Of a stretch of 64,000 nt of DNA, positions 9,337-18,699 are shown in pieces. The notes under the pieces were generated by a model, which worked only from the letters and a program-made list of their open reading frames with translations, was not told where the DNA came from and made no database searches. The stretch covers positions 1-64,000 of the forward strand of contig CAWERB010000015.1 in NCBI GenBank assembly GCA_963811335.1. The letters run 5' to 3'. The position numbers were made by a program, and so were the translations under genes. Within the stretch, counting starts at the first letter, position 1, and every line of letters starts with the position of its first letter. The DNA comes from Trebonia sp963811335. Lineage in GTDB: Bacteria > Actinomycetota > Actinomycetes > Streptosporangiales > Streptosporangiaceae.

Positions 9337-9567
9337 TCACTCCAGGTAGTCCCCGCGATCCGCGTCCAGCGGCACCTGCCGAACCTCGACGAGCTCCAGG
9401 CCGAGCGCGCGCACCCGGTCCAGCATCTGATGCAGGCTGCCCTGGTCGAGCGAGCCAGACAGGACCGTAATGGTCGGCTCCACGTCCACGCCCATCCCCA
9501 TGAAAGCCTGCCGGGCGGCCGGGCCGATGGAGCCGACTACCCTGATCTCATAGTTGCGCGTGGTCAC
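9337..9567 (-). CDS. small conserved protein, tandem paralogue B (76 aa)
   Basis: About 76 residues: an opening YEIRVVGSIG strand, a middle ITVLSGSLDQGSLHQMLDRV helix and LGLELVEVRQV. It is clearly homologous along its length to the upstream neighbour at 9585-9803. GTG at 9567 is preferred because GGAAGGAG lies 5 nt upstream; an in-frame GTG at 9588 would overlap the upstream gene. The pattern strand-helix-strand suggests a small ferredoxin-like fold. It occurs in actinobacteria as uncharacterised proteins; the function is unknown. Confidence 0.7.
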   Translation of the reverse strand: MTTRNYEIRVVGSIGPAARQAFMGMGVDVEPTITVLSGSLDQGSLHQMLDRVRALGLELVEVRQVPLDADRGDYLE

Positions 9568-9584
9568 CAGGACTCCTTCCGGGG

Positions 9585-9803
9585 TCACCCTGGGCCTCGC
9601 CGCAGCCCGTGGAGCCGGCGGGCCTCGACAAGGTCTAGGCCGAGTGTTCTGATCCGTTCAAGCAGGCCGTGCAGGGCCGCCTGGTCGAACTCGCCAGTGA
9701 TGATCGTGACCGTGCCGCGAGTCGAGATGTGGAGTCCGGCGAGCGTCCCGGTCGCCGTCTCGTCGAGCCGACCCGCGACGCGGATTTCATAGGGCGCGGG
9801 CAC
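9585..9803 (-). CDS. small conserved protein, tandem paralogue A (72 aa)
   Basis: A 72-residue protein: APYEIRVAGRLDE, TIITGEFDQAALHGLLERI, LGLDLVEARRL. It starts at GTG 9803 behind a strong GGAGGAGGG site. The downstream paralogue begins 17 bp after its stop, so the pair forms a two-gene unit. Shared features are the YEIRV opening, an acidic-glutamine helix start (F/L-DQ-A/G-L-H) and a closing LVE strand. No catalytic residues are evident. This looks like a duplicated small fold with an unknown partner. Confidence 0.72.
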   Translation of the reverse strand: MPAPYEIRVAGRLDETATGTLAGLHISTRGTVTIITGEFDQAALHGLLERIRTLGLDLVEARRLHGLRRGPG

Positions 9804-9936
9804 AAGACCCTCCTCCGGATTCTCTGCAGTTCTTCAGTCCTGGCCCTTCAATCCTGCAGGCATGACCCCCCGGAGTCGTCACTCGCGACGGGTGAAGGGC
9901 AGGTGAACGACCGCCGTGCCCGGTCAGCTACTCGCG

Positions 9937-12580
9937 TCAGATCAGCTCAAGGTCACGCGCCCGCAGCACGGCTTCCCGGCGGCGGCTGGCCGGCAGCTTG
10001 CGGTAGATGGCCGCCAGGTGGGTCTTGACCGTGTTCACCGACAGGCACAGCTCGTCGGCGATTTCCCCGGTTGACAGGGTGGTCGCGAGCAGGCGCAAGA
10101 TGGTCAGCTCCCGGGGGGTGAGCGGGTCGGGGAGTTCGCGGGTGATGCGCTGCGCCGGGACCGGGACTGGTATCCCCCGGGCCTCGGCGACCGCGCCCGC
10201 GGGCCACTGGCCCGCCATGCCCGGATGCCGGGCGAGCAGGCCGGCGAAGCTGGCGCCGGCGCAGTGGAAGGGCAGGACTACCTCTCCCCGTGCCGCGTCG
10301 AAGGCGTGCACCAGGTTTTCCAGTGCCTGCCCCTCATCCCCGCCCGCCTCCGCGATCCGCGCGTCGCACAGCAGTGCCTCGACGAAGGTGAACCGGCTGA
10401 TTTGCGAGCTCGGCGAGGCGAGCACGTCGCGGACGCAGTCCCGCGCGCTGCGCAGGTCGGACAGCGCCAGGTGGGCACGGGCCGCCGCTGGCGCGGTGAC
10501 CGGGGCGAACTTGGTCTTGCGGCTGCGTTCCAGCCGGGTGAGCGCGGAACGCGGCCTGCCGTACGAGGTCTCAAGGTCGGCGAGCATCACGTCGCGGTAG
10601 GCGGCGAGCGCCGGGGGAAGGAGGCGGTCGGCCTGCTCCTGCAAGATCGCCCGCGGCTCGGCGCGCTGGTCGCGGGCGAGCAGGCCGGCCGCGAGCACCA
10701 GTGCGGCGGCCGTTTCCAGTGCCGGGTCCGCGCCGGCCGCGCCGCTCAGCACGATCCGCGCCGTGGCCCGCGCCTGACCGCCGAGGTTGCCGGAGAACAG
10801 GGCGCTCACCGCCGTCGCGAGCTCAAGGGCGGGCGGCGCGCTCAGCCCCTTGGCCTTGCGTATCGCCTGCGCCCGCTGGATGGCCCGGTCCGCGCGGTTC
10901 GCCCGCGACCACAGGCTGTCCAGGCACGCCGTCATGCTGAGCGCCTCGAGCTCGAGACCGTCCTGGCCTTCGCTTGCCGCCTCGGCCATCGCCTCGTCGA
11001 GCAGAGCGCCGACATCCTCGTGCCTGCCGTGCCACAGGTGAACACTGGCCTGAGTCAGCAGAACGGCGGCGCGCAAACCCGAAGTGACCGGTGGCCTCGC
11101 GTCGCTGGGTGCGCCGAGCAGGCGGGCGGCCGCGGCATCGACCGCGCGGTCGTCGCAGGCCTTCTGGCCGAGCAGCAGCTCCACCAGGTCACAGGTGACG
11201 AGCAGGTCCCGGTCGGGCAGCGGCTGCTCGGACTGCCACGCTCGCAGCCGGTCAAGCTCGGCCGCCGCCGTCGCGGGGCCCGCCGCGGTGGCCTCGACCG
11301 CGAAGGCCGCGACCGCCTGCTCCGCCGCCCCCGCCGACTGTCCCGGGCCCGGCTCGTGCAGTACCGAATCCAGCGGGGCAACCAGGTCGCGCAGCCGCAG
11401 TCCGGACAGGTCCTGCCGGTGCACGACCGCGTGCGCCAGCCCGCCCCTCGCGAGCAGGCCGGCCAGCCGTGGCCCGTCGTCCGCCTGCACCGCCCAGTAC
11501 ATGGCGCGGCCCAGGTCGCCCTCGCGTTCGAACCAGGCGGCCGCCCGTGTCTTGAGCTGGCACACCGCCTGCCCCTCGCGCCGCTGCAGCAGGTAGCGGA
11601 GGATCTCACCGAACAGCTGGTGGTAGCGGTACCTGGTGCGCATCGGGTCGAGCGGTATGACGAAGGAGTTGTCCCTGGTGAGGCTGGCGAGCATGTCCTC
11701 GCAGCCGGTCATCCCGGTGACCGCGCCGGCGAGCGGACCGGTCACCTCGTCGAGGAAGCTCGTCTCGATGAGCAGGCGGCGGTGGTCATCGGGCAGCCGC
11801 TGCAGTACCTCGTCGACCAGGTACTCGCCGATGCTCCCGGCGTCGAGCGCGAGCTGTGAGACGAAGTCGCCGGCCGTTCCGTGCCCTCCATCCGCATGGC
11901 GGACAGCCGGACGCCGGCCGCCCAGCCCTCGGTCCGCGCCACCAGCACGTCGACCTCCCGCTTGGGCAGGCTGACCCCGTGCGCGGCGAGCACCTCCCTG
12001 ATCTCGGCCGGCGTCATGGCCAGGTCGGCCGCGCGCAACTCGGCCATCTGCCCGGCCAGCCGGTACTTGTGCAGGGGCAGCAGCGGGTCGCTGCGCGCCG
12101 CGAGGATCAGCCGCAGCCCCTGGCGCCAGCCGCGCGCCAGCCGGTCCAGGCCGTCCAGGATGTCGGGATGGGTGAGCAGGTGAGCGTCATCGATGATGAC
12201 GACAAGCGGGGTCGCGGGGTCGGGCACCTGGCTGAGCAGCAGTTGCACCGGGTCGAGCACCGCATCGGGCACTCTGTCCGGCACTGTAGGCGCGGCGCCG
12301 CGGTCCTTGCCGTCAAGGTCCGGCAGCGCCGACTCAAGCAGGTTCCAGAAGCGGCGCGGCGCCACGTCCGCCGTCCCCGGGGTGATCCACGCGACGTGGG
12401 CCTTGCAGTTCTGGGCCCACTCGGTGAGCAGCACGGTCTTGCCCGCCCCGGGCCGGCGCAGAGCAGCGTGAAGGGCAGGTCTGCGGCCCGGTCGAGGTCG
12501 GCGAGCAGGCGCGGGCGTGACACATGCCGAGGGGGCAGGAGTGGAACTGTAATCAAAGAATCACTGAGTGTAGTCGCCAT
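9937..12580 (-). pseudogene. LAL-family LuxR regulator (MalT-like STAND ATPase), two frameshifts
   Basis: About 880 residues once two frame changes are bridged. The start is the ATG at 12580. The N-terminal STAND ATPase has a Walker A that reads GPGxGKT only if one G is restored in a G run near 12450, and an intact Walker B (LVVIIDDAHLL). A second change near 11875 joins to GDFVSQLALDAGS. A long helical (TPR-like) region follows, then a C-terminal LuxR HTH (LTPRELTILRLLATTLSTGEIADEL, residues split over the HTH) ending at 9937. LAL proteins activate target operons on binding an inducer and ATP. Both breaks look like single-base deletions, so sequencing error is plausible. It is divergent from the membrane-protein duplication. 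Confidence 0.75.
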
Positions 12581-12905
12581 AGGGCGTAATGTCTCCCCGC
12601 GCCTAGCGCGACCCGTGCCGCGCAGGCTGCTCTTTACTTAACGTACAGCACTGGTAACTCTAACCCCGATCTCCGAGTGAAGGAAGTGCTGAGAGTGATG
12701 ATAATGTCACTGTCCGTAACAGGACCTGACACCCTCACCCGGCCCGGGTGAGCACCAGGCTGTCGGGCTGGATGGTTCCAGGACCGTTGAGGAGGCTGGT
12801 CATCTGGGCGCTGGCCACCCCGCGGCGCGCCTGCGCGCGAGCGCCCCGGCTAGTCGCGATGCCCCGCGGCTAACCGCGGCGGCCCAGGGACTCGTCGCGT
12901 TCGCC
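12581..12905. promoter_or_regulatory. divergent intergenic region with candidate inverted repeat at 12694-12711
   Basis: This 325-bp gap separates the LAL regulator (minus) from the first membrane protein (plus). Its centre is AT-richer and contains AGTGA-N8-TCACT at 12694-12711. It should hold both promoters. The first membrane-protein frame is open back to 12720 without an ATG or GTG, so part of the gap may be coding. Confidence 0.35.
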
Positions 12906-14615
12906 GTGTACCTGGCTGTCTTCACCGCCGTGTACGGATGGCCGTTGCTCCGCCACCTGAACGCGCCGAACCTGCGGCAGTACTGGACGGACCCGAACTT
13001 CTACACCTGGTCCATGCGGTGGTGGCCCTACGCCGTCTCGCACGGGTTGAACCCGCTGTACTCCGGCCAGATCGGGGCGCCTCAGGGCTACGACCTGGCC
13101 TGGGCGTCCACCGCTCCCTCGGTTGACCTGCTGATGTGGCCGGTTACCGCCGCGTTCGGCGTGCTGGTTTCGTACAACGTCGTGCTGCTGCTCATTCCGC
13201 CGGTGTCCGCCTGGGCGGCCTTCCTCGTGGCGCGGCGGCTGACCGGCCAGTTCTGGGCGTCGCTGCTGGCCGGCTGCGTCTACGGCTTCTGCCCGTACGA
13301 GCTGGTGCACAACTGGCAGGGCCAGACCAACCTGACGACTACCGCGGTGTTCCCGCTGCTGGCCTACCTGGTGCTGCGCTGGCGGGACGGGGCGCTGCGC
13401 GACCGGTGGCTGGTCATCTGGGCGGCGGCCGCGATGGCCGTGGAGTTCTATACCTTCACCGAGGCGTTCTTCGACATGACCGCCGTGCTGGCGGGCGGCC
13501 TGGTGATCGGTTACGCGGTCGCCGGCCGCGCGGCCCGGCGCAAGGCGGCCCGGCTGGCCTGGCTGACCGCCGTCGCCTACGCGGCCGCCGTCGCGGCGGC
13601 GGCGCCCTACCTGTACTACGCGCTGCGGCACGCCCCGGGCACTTTCAGCAGGCAAAACCCGGCGTTCTCCCTCAACCTGGTCCGCCTGGTCCTGCCGTGG
13701 TCGGACAAGGTCTTCGGACTGAAATCGCTGGCCAGCTACACCGGCCACGTCGGCCGGCCGGGCGTCGACGACTACGTGGGCCTGCCGGTCCTGCTCGTCC
13801 TGCTCGGCGTCGCCGTCCTTACCTGGCGGAGCAAGGTCACCCGGCTGCTGGTCATCGGTTTCGCGTTCGTGATCGTGCTCGCCGTCGGCCCCGAGCTGGT
13901 GGTTGGCACCAGCTCGCCCGTCCAGCTGCCGTGGGCCGGGCTGTGGAGCCTGCCGATCGCGCGCAGCGCGGAGCCTTCAGGTTCATCGTCTTCGGCGTAC
14001 TCGCGCTCGCCGATCGCGCTGGCCCTGTGGCTGGCGATGCCCGGCGGCAGGCTGCTGCGCGCGGGCCGGTGGGGCCTCGGCCTCCTCGCGGTCGCCGCGA
14101 TCCTGTGGGACACCCCCACGGCCTACAGCGCGGTCAACCCGGTCCCGCTGGGCTACCACCCGCCAGCGGCCGCGCGGCCGGCGAACCAGCTACCGCCGTT
14201 CATCACCGACGGCCTGTACCAGCGGTACCTGCGACCCGGTGAGATCGTCGTCATCGTCACCCACCGGGGCAACGCCGGGCTGCTGTTCCAGGCCGAGGCC
14301 GGCTTCTACTTCCGGGTCGCGGGCGGGTTCATCAACGCGTCGCTCACGCGGTACACCATTCCCCACCCGGTCCTGCTGGTCGCCCACCCCTCAAGGCCCG
14401 CGATCGAGCTGTTCGCGGACTACGTCCGCTCGGCCGGGGTGGGCGCCATCATCGTCGAGCAGGCGTGGGAGGACCCGTGGATGCGCAACTTCGGCACGGT
14501 GCTCGGCATGCGCGGCACCTCGGCCGGCGGCGTGACCATCTACCCGGTGGCCCCCTGGCTCGCCAGCGTGGCCTACATCCAGACAATCACTAATTTCCAC
14601 TATGGTAATCACTAA
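12906..14615 (+). CDS. polytopic membrane protein, GT-C glycosyltransferase-like, copy 1
   Basis: About 570 residues with roughly a dozen hydrophobic segments. An early extracytoplasmic loop holds WTDPNFYTWSMRWWPYAVSHG and NPLYSGQIGAP, the position where GT-C enzymes keep an acidic metal- or substrate-binding motif. A C-terminal soluble domain contains VIVTHRGNAGLLFQ and ADYVRSAGVGAIIVEQAW. The start is uncertain: the first membrane span (GLVAFAVYLAVF) already begins upstream of GTG 12906, and no ATG or GTG is in frame there. Near 13975-14010 the protein differs from copy 2 in a way explained by two compensating indels. A lipid-linked sugar donor is an inference. Confidence 0.75.
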   Translation: MYLAVFTAVYGWPLLRHLNAPNLRQYWTDPNFYTWSMRWWPYAVSHGLNPLYSGQIGAPQGYDLAWASTAPSVDLLMWPVTAAFGVLVSYNVVLLLIPPVSAWAAFLVARRLTGQFWASLLAGCVYGFCPYELVHNWQGQTNLTTTAVFPLLAYLVLRWRDGALRDRWLVIWAAAAMAVEFYTFTEAFFDMTAVLAGGLVIGYAVAGRAARRKAARLAWLTAVAYAAAVAAAAPYLYYALRHAPGTFSRQNPAFSLNLVRLVLPWSDKVFGLKSLASYTGHVGRPGVDDYVGLPVLLVLLGVAVLTWRSKVTRLLVIGFAFVIVLAVGPELVVGTSSPVQLPWAGLWSLPIARSAEPSGSSSSAYSRSPIALALWLAMPGGRLLRAGRWGLGLLAVAAILWDTPTAYSAVNPVPLGYHPPAAARPANQLPPFITDGLYQRYLRPGEIVVIVTHRGNAGLLFQAEAGFYFRVAGGFINASLTRYTIPHPVLLVAHPSRPAIELFADYVRSAGVGAIIVEQAWEDPWMRNFGTVLGMRGTSAGGVTIYPVAPWLASVAYIQTITNFHYGNH

Positions 14616-14690
14616 GTTGTCGCCTAAGTCCTGATAAAAGCCGTGGAAACGGTTAAAGTCCGCCCGGGGGCAGCTGAACGCTGACTCAAC

Positions 14691-16535
14691 ATGATCGCCG
14701 CGACGTGTGGGGGACTTGTGAATGCCACCGGCTCCGGGGCACAGGACACGGACGAGGCGCTCCGCGCCACGACGGCACCAGCCGAGCCGGCCAGCGGCGC
14801 CATAGCGAGCGCATTCCGGCTGGCCGCCCGTGTCCCGCGCCCGGTGCGGCAGGGACTTGTGGCGTTCGCCGTGTACCTGGCCGTCTTCACCGCCGTGTAC
14901 GGATGGCCGCTCTTCCGCCAGCTGGACACGCCGGACCTGCGGCAGTACTGGACGGACCCGAACTTCTACACCTGGTCCATGCGGTGGTGGCCCTACGCCG
15001 TCTCGCACGGGCTCAACCCGCTGTACTCCAGCCAGATCGGCGCCCCGCACGGCTATGACCTGGCCTGGGCGTCCACCACACCCTCGGTGGACCTGCTGAT
15101 GTGGCCGGTTACCGCGGCATTCGGCGTGCTGGTGTCGTACAACATCGCTTTGCTGCTCCTTCCGGTGGTGTCCGGGTGGGCGGCCTTCCTCGTGGCGCGG
15201 CGGCTGACCGGCCAGTTCTGGCCCTCGCTGCTGGCCGGCGCCGTGTACGGCTTCTGCCCCTACGAGCTTGTGCACAACTGGCAGGGCCAGACCAATTTGA
15301 CGGCTATCGCGCTGTTCCCGCTGCTGGCGTACCTGGCGCTGCGCTGGTGGGACGGTTCCCTGCGCGACCGGTGGTTCGTCATCTGGGCGGCCGCCGCGAT
15401 GGCCGTGGAGTTCTATACCTTCACCGAGGCCTTCTTCGACCTGACCGCCGTGCTGGCGGGCGGCCTGGTAATCGGCTGGGTGGTGGCCGGGCGGGCGGAC
15501 CGGGGCCGGGCGGCCCGGCTCGCCGGGCTGACCGCCGCCGCCTACGCGGCCGCCATCGTGGCCGCGGCGCCCTACCTGTACTACGCGCTGCGGCATAACC
15601 CGGTCACCCTGAGCAGGCAAGGGCCAGACTTCAACCTGCACCTGATCCGCCTGGTCCTGCCATGGTCGGACAAGGTCTTCGGGATCAACTCGCTGGCTAA
15701 CTACAGCGGCCATGTCGGCCGTGGAGGCGTCGACGACTACGTGGGCCTGCCGATCCTCCTGGTCCTGCTCGGCCTCGCCGTCTTCGGCTGGCGGAGCCGG
15801 GTCGCCCGGCTGCTCGCCGCCGTGTTCGCGTTCGTGCTCGTGCTCGCCGTCGGCCCCGACCTGGTCATCGGCAACCACTCGGTCTACCGGCTGCCAATGT
15901 CGGTGCTGTGGAACCTGCCGATCGCGCGCAGCGCCGAGCCCTCCCGGTTCATCGTCTTCCTCGTCCTCGTACTCGCCATGGCGCTGGCCCTGTGGCTGGC
16001 GATGCCCGGCGGCCGGCTGCTGCGCGCGGCCCGGTGGAGCCTCGGGCTCCTCGCCGTCGCCGCCATCTTGTGGGACACGCCCACCGCCTATAAGGCGGTC
16101 AATCCCGTCGCGCGTGGCTACCACCCGCCGGCGACCATGCGGCCGGCGAACCAGCTGCCGCCGTTCATCACCGACGGCCTGTACCAGCGGTACCTGCGGC
16201 CCGGTGAGACCGTCGTCGTCGTCACCCACCGGGGCAACGCGGGGCTGCTGTTCCAGGCCGAGGCCGGCTTCTACTTCCGGGTCACGGGCGGCTACATCAA
16301 CGCGTCGCTGTCAACGGCGACCGGCCTTCCGGACCAGGTCACGGCGCTTGACCACCCGATCCGGGCGGGCGGACCAGGAGTTCGCGGACTACGTCCGCTC
16401 GGCCGGGGTGGGCGCCATCATCGTCGAGCAGGCGTGGGAGGACCCGTGGATGCGCAACTTCGGCACGGTGCTCGGCATGCGCGGCACCTCGGCCGGCGGC
16501 GTGACCATCTACCCGGTGGCCCCCTGGCTCGCTAG
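14691..16535 (+). CDS. polytopic membrane protein, GT-C glycosyltransferase-like, copy 2
   Basis: The second copy starts at ATG 14691, or GTG 14718 next to a GGGGGA site, and has a soluble 50-residue N-terminal extension before the first membrane span. The WTDPNFYTWSMRWWPY loop, the PSVDLLMWP motif and the THRGNAGLLFQAEAGF C-terminal domain are all present. Near 16370 the frame slips by one base, so the annotated frame ends in out-of-frame sequence at 16535. In the homologous frame the conserved ADYVRSAGVGAIIVEQ end continues to a stop at 16567-16569, overlapping the convergent flippase gene. Either the tail is altered or one base is wrong. Confidence 0.75.
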   Translation: MIAATCGGLVNATGSGAQDTDEALRATTAPAEPASGAIASAFRLAARVPRPVRQGLVAFAVYLAVFTAVYGWPLFRQLDTPDLRQYWTDPNFYTWSMRWWPYAVSHGLNPLYSSQIGAPHGYDLAWASTTPSVDLLMWPVTAAFGVLVSYNIALLLLPVVSGWAAFLVARRLTGQFWPSLLAGAVYGFCPYELVHNWQGQTNLTAIALFPLLAYLALRWWDGSLRDRWFVIWAAAAMAVEFYTFTEAFFDLTAVLAGGLVIGWVVAGRADRGRAARLAGLTAAAYAAAIVAAAPYLYYALRHNPVTLSRQGPDFNLHLIRLVLPWSDKVFGINSLANYSGHVGRGGVDDYVGLPILLVLLGLAVFGWRSRVARLLAAVFAFVLVLAVGPDLVIGNHSVYRLPMSVLWNLPIARSAEPSRFIVFLVLVLAMALALWLAMPGGRLLRAARWSLGLLAVAAILWDTPTAYKAVNPVARGYHPPATMRPANQLPPFITDGLYQRYLRPGETVVVVTHRGNAGLLFQAEAGFYFRVTGGYINASLSTATGLPDQVTALDHPIRAGGPGVRGLRPLGRGGRHHRRAGVGGPVDAQLRHGARHARHLGRRRDHLPGGPLAR

Positions 16536-17743
16536 CCGGGCTCACTCCGCTGCGGCTCACCCGGCCTAGGCTCACCTGGCGGTGTCCGGCCCGCAACGGC
16601 ATCCGAGGCGGGCGCGTCCGGCGGCAGGGCCGCCTCCTGCTGCGGCTTCCCGAACGCCAGCAGGCCGGAGAAGGCCCCCCTGATGCCGCCGTTGCCCGGT
16701 TTCACCTTGAGCGAGACGAAGGCGGCGGCGCCGGTGGGGATGGGCAGCCAGAAGTTCACGAGCCGCCAGCCGAGCACCCCCAGGGTGGCCACGCTCCTGG
16801 TAACGCCGAACCCGACGAGCAGCAGCGGCGCGATCGAGTCGACCACGCCGAGCCCGCCAGGCGACACCGGCAGTGCGCCCGCCACGTTGGCGATGCCGTA
16901 GACGGCGAACAGCTCCACCGGGTTGGCGAGGTGCCCGAACGCGGCCACGAAGCACCACAGCGAGGCGGCGTCGAGCAGCCAGTTCAGCGAGGCCCACAGC
17001 AGTGCCCAGGCCATCACGCGCTTATCCCTGGCCAGCAGGGAGAACGACCGCGCCGCCTCGAGTACGGCCGCCTCGATTCTTATCCCGCTAAGGCCGGGGA
17101 TCTTGTCGCCGACCGTCCGCAGCACCCGGGACGCGAACCCGGCCCCGTGGGTGACCCCCCACACGAGCAGCCCGGCGAGCCCGAGGACGATCGACCCGAT
17201 GATGGCGACGGTCGCGTAAATGGGCTGGAACCCGGCCAGCGGTATGGAGATGACGAGGGAGACCCACAGCAGCACGTTCAGCACGACGGTTGAGCCGATT
17301 CCCTTGGCCGCCATCATCACTGTCGCGTCGTTGCCCGAGATGCCCTCGGAGGTGAACAGCTTGTAGCCGAGCGCCGCGGTGCCAAGCGTCCCGGCCGGGA
17401 TGACGTGCGCGACCGCGGCGGCGGACAGGTCGATCCTGAAGAGCACCGACAAGCTCGGCTTATGGCTTCCGTGCGGCAGCATCACCTTGGTCAGCACCGC
17501 GTAGCAGAACAGGGACAGCCCCTCGAGCACGACGCCCGCAGCGACCCAGAGGGCGTTGATCGTGCCGAGCAGGTACAGGTCCTTGCTCGCGCCCACCAGT
17601 TCGGGCACCACCAGGTACTCGACGACAAGCGCCAGGATGAGCAGCACCACGACGCGCCGGACGGGCTTGACCAGCCGGGGCAGCCAGCGCCGCCAGCCCC
17701 CCCGCGGGCCGTCGCCGCCCGTACCCGGCTCGCTGTTCTCCAC
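16532..17743 (-). CDS. YbhN/UPF0104-type membrane protein (lysylphosphatidylglycerol-synthase TM domain)
   Basis: About 403 residues with eight or so membrane spans. The family's hallmark SPGGLGVVD motif sits in the last third (VSPGGLGVVDSIAPLLL), and the AHVIPAGTLGTAALGYKLF segment matches its first conserved loop. These proteins resemble the flippase half of MprF and are often linked to lipid or polysaccharide export. GTG 17743 is chosen because GGAGAGG lies 5 nt upstream. The C-terminus is a Pro/Glu/Ala-rich tail. It converges on the membrane-protein copy 2; both could act on envelope glycolipids, which is inference. Confidence 0.85.
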   Translation of the reverse strand: MENSEPGTGGDGPRGGWRRWLPRLVKPVRRVVVLLILALVVEYLVVPELVGASKDLYLLGTINALWVAAGVVLEGLSLFCYAVLTKVMLPHGSHKPSLSVLFRIDLSAAAVAHVIPAGTLGTAALGYKLFTSEGISGNDATVMMAAKGIGSTVVLNVLLWVSLVISIPLAGFQPIYATVAIIGSIVLGLAGLLVWGVTHGAGFASRVLRTVGDKIPGLSGIRIEAAVLEAARSFSLLARDKRVMAWALLWASLNWLLDAASLWCFVAAFGHLANPVELFAVYGIANVAGALPVSPGGLGVVDSIAPLLLVGFGVTRSVATLGVLGWRLVNFWLPIPTGAAAFVSLKVKPGNGGIRGAFSGLLAFGKPQQEAALPPDAPASDAVAGRTPPGEPRPGEPQRSEPG

Positions 17744-17898
17744 CGAGACCTCTCCGCTCGACCGCATGAGCACACAGCTACCCGATTCTTGCCGGTTATC
17801 GCATGATCGCACGCCCCGGCGACAGGCCATAACGAATCGCGACATTATGGACCTGCGCGCTCAGGGTACCCGCCGGCCCCGAATGGTAGTTATGGACT

Positions 17899-18438
17899 AT
17901 GCGGCGATTCGACACCCTCACCACCGGCCGGCTGATCCTGCGACGGTGGAGGGACGAGGACCGGGCGCCGTTCGCGGAGCTGAACGGGGACCCGGAGACG
18001 CTGGTGTACTTCCCGTCGACCCTGAGCAGGGAAGAGAGCGACGAGTTCGTCGACCGGATCGAGGCGCGGTTCGAGCGGGACGGCTACGGGCTGTGGGCCC
18101 TCGAGGTCAGGCCGACCGGGGAGTTCATCGGCTTCGCCGGCCTCGCGCCGCTGCGCGAGGACGTGCCCAACGGCGGCGGCATGGAAATCGGCTGGCGGCT
18201 GGCCAGGCACGCCTGGCACCACGGCTACGCCACCGAGGCGGCGCGCGCGGCGCGGGACGTCGCCTTCGACGGGGCGGGCCTGCCGGAGCTCTGGTCGATG
18301 ACCGCCGTGCTCAACACGCCGTCGCAGGCGGTGATGCGCCGCATCGGGATGACCGAGGCCGTCCGCTTCGAGCACCCCGGCGTCCCCGACGGCAGCCCGT
18401 TCAAGCCGCACGTGATGTTCCATCTTGCTAACGAGTAA
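17899..18438 (+). CDS. GNAT acetyltransferase, RimJ/RimL type
   Basis: A 179-residue GNAT protein. It starts with the typical TTGRLILRRWRDEDRAPFAEL, has a central GFAGLAPL strand, the EIGWRLARHAWHHGYATEAARA acetyl-CoA-binding segment (R-x-x-x-x-G-Y/A), and ends with an AVMRRIGMTEA helix. This subgroup acetylates amino groups of proteins or small molecules; the substrate is not predictable. ATG 17899 is the only reasonable start. No operon partner is evident. Confidence 0.92.
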   Translation: MRRFDTLTTGRLILRRWRDEDRAPFAELNGDPETLVYFPSTLSREESDEFVDRIEARFERDGYGLWALEVRPTGEFIGFAGLAPLREDVPNGGGMEIGWRLARHAWHHGYATEAARAARDVAFDGAGLPELWSMTAVLNTPSQAVMRRIGMTEAVRFEHPGVPDGSPFKPHVMFHLANE

Positions 18439-18510
18439 TCCCAAGGGGCCGCAATGCCGTTGACTTAGCCTCTCGGGTGGCTTCAGCCGACCAGAGACCC
18501 CCCGACGACG

Positions 18511-18611
18511 ACTTCCTATCAGTTCCGGTGTCACATTTCCGACAAATTGGTCACTGGAATAACCAGAACTGATAGAGAGTCGAAAAAAAGTAGCAGAAAC
18601 TGATAGGAAGT
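18511..18611. repeat. intergenic inverted-repeat element, copy 1
   Basis: ACTTCCTATCAGTTCC at 18511-18526 faces inverted copies at 18565-18580 (AGAACTGATAGAGAGT) and 18596-18611 (GAAACTGATAGGAAGT). The interior has GGTGTCAC and GACAAATTGGTCAC (18541-18554). The block is clearly AT-richer than its surroundings. The same termini recur at 26642-26742 and, more degenerate, at 30331-30408. No coding frame or transposase is associated. Confidence 0.75.
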
Positions 18612-18699
18612 GGGCGCTAACGCGGCCTTCCGGTCGGGCCTCGCCGGCCTCGGCGCGAGGGCGGCCCGAATGTCGGTGCCCCGTTGTACCGTGCGATCC

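Larger units (their letters stand above)
12880..16560 (+). repeat. tandem duplication of a ~1.7-kb gene
   Basis: Two direct copies, about 12880-14575 and 14860-16540, encode the same membrane protein. Similarity is high throughout, and the last about 150 bp (from TTCGCGGACTACGTCC to the CCCCTGGCTCGC end) appear identical by eye, while the N-terminal extensions and some loops differ. Strong 3' identity suggests recent conversion or strong constraint. Confidence 0.8.

Noticed and set aside
10225..11859. 544-codon plus-strand frame over the LAL regulator
   Set aside because: No recognisable domain; lies antisense to the helical part and LuxR HTH region of a real gene.
14391..16229. 612-codon minus-strand open frame across the membrane-protein copies
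   Set aside because: It runs antisense to a well-conserved gene in both copies, has a composition dominated by Gln, Arg, Gly and Val, and shows no domain. It is a GC-driven shadow frame.
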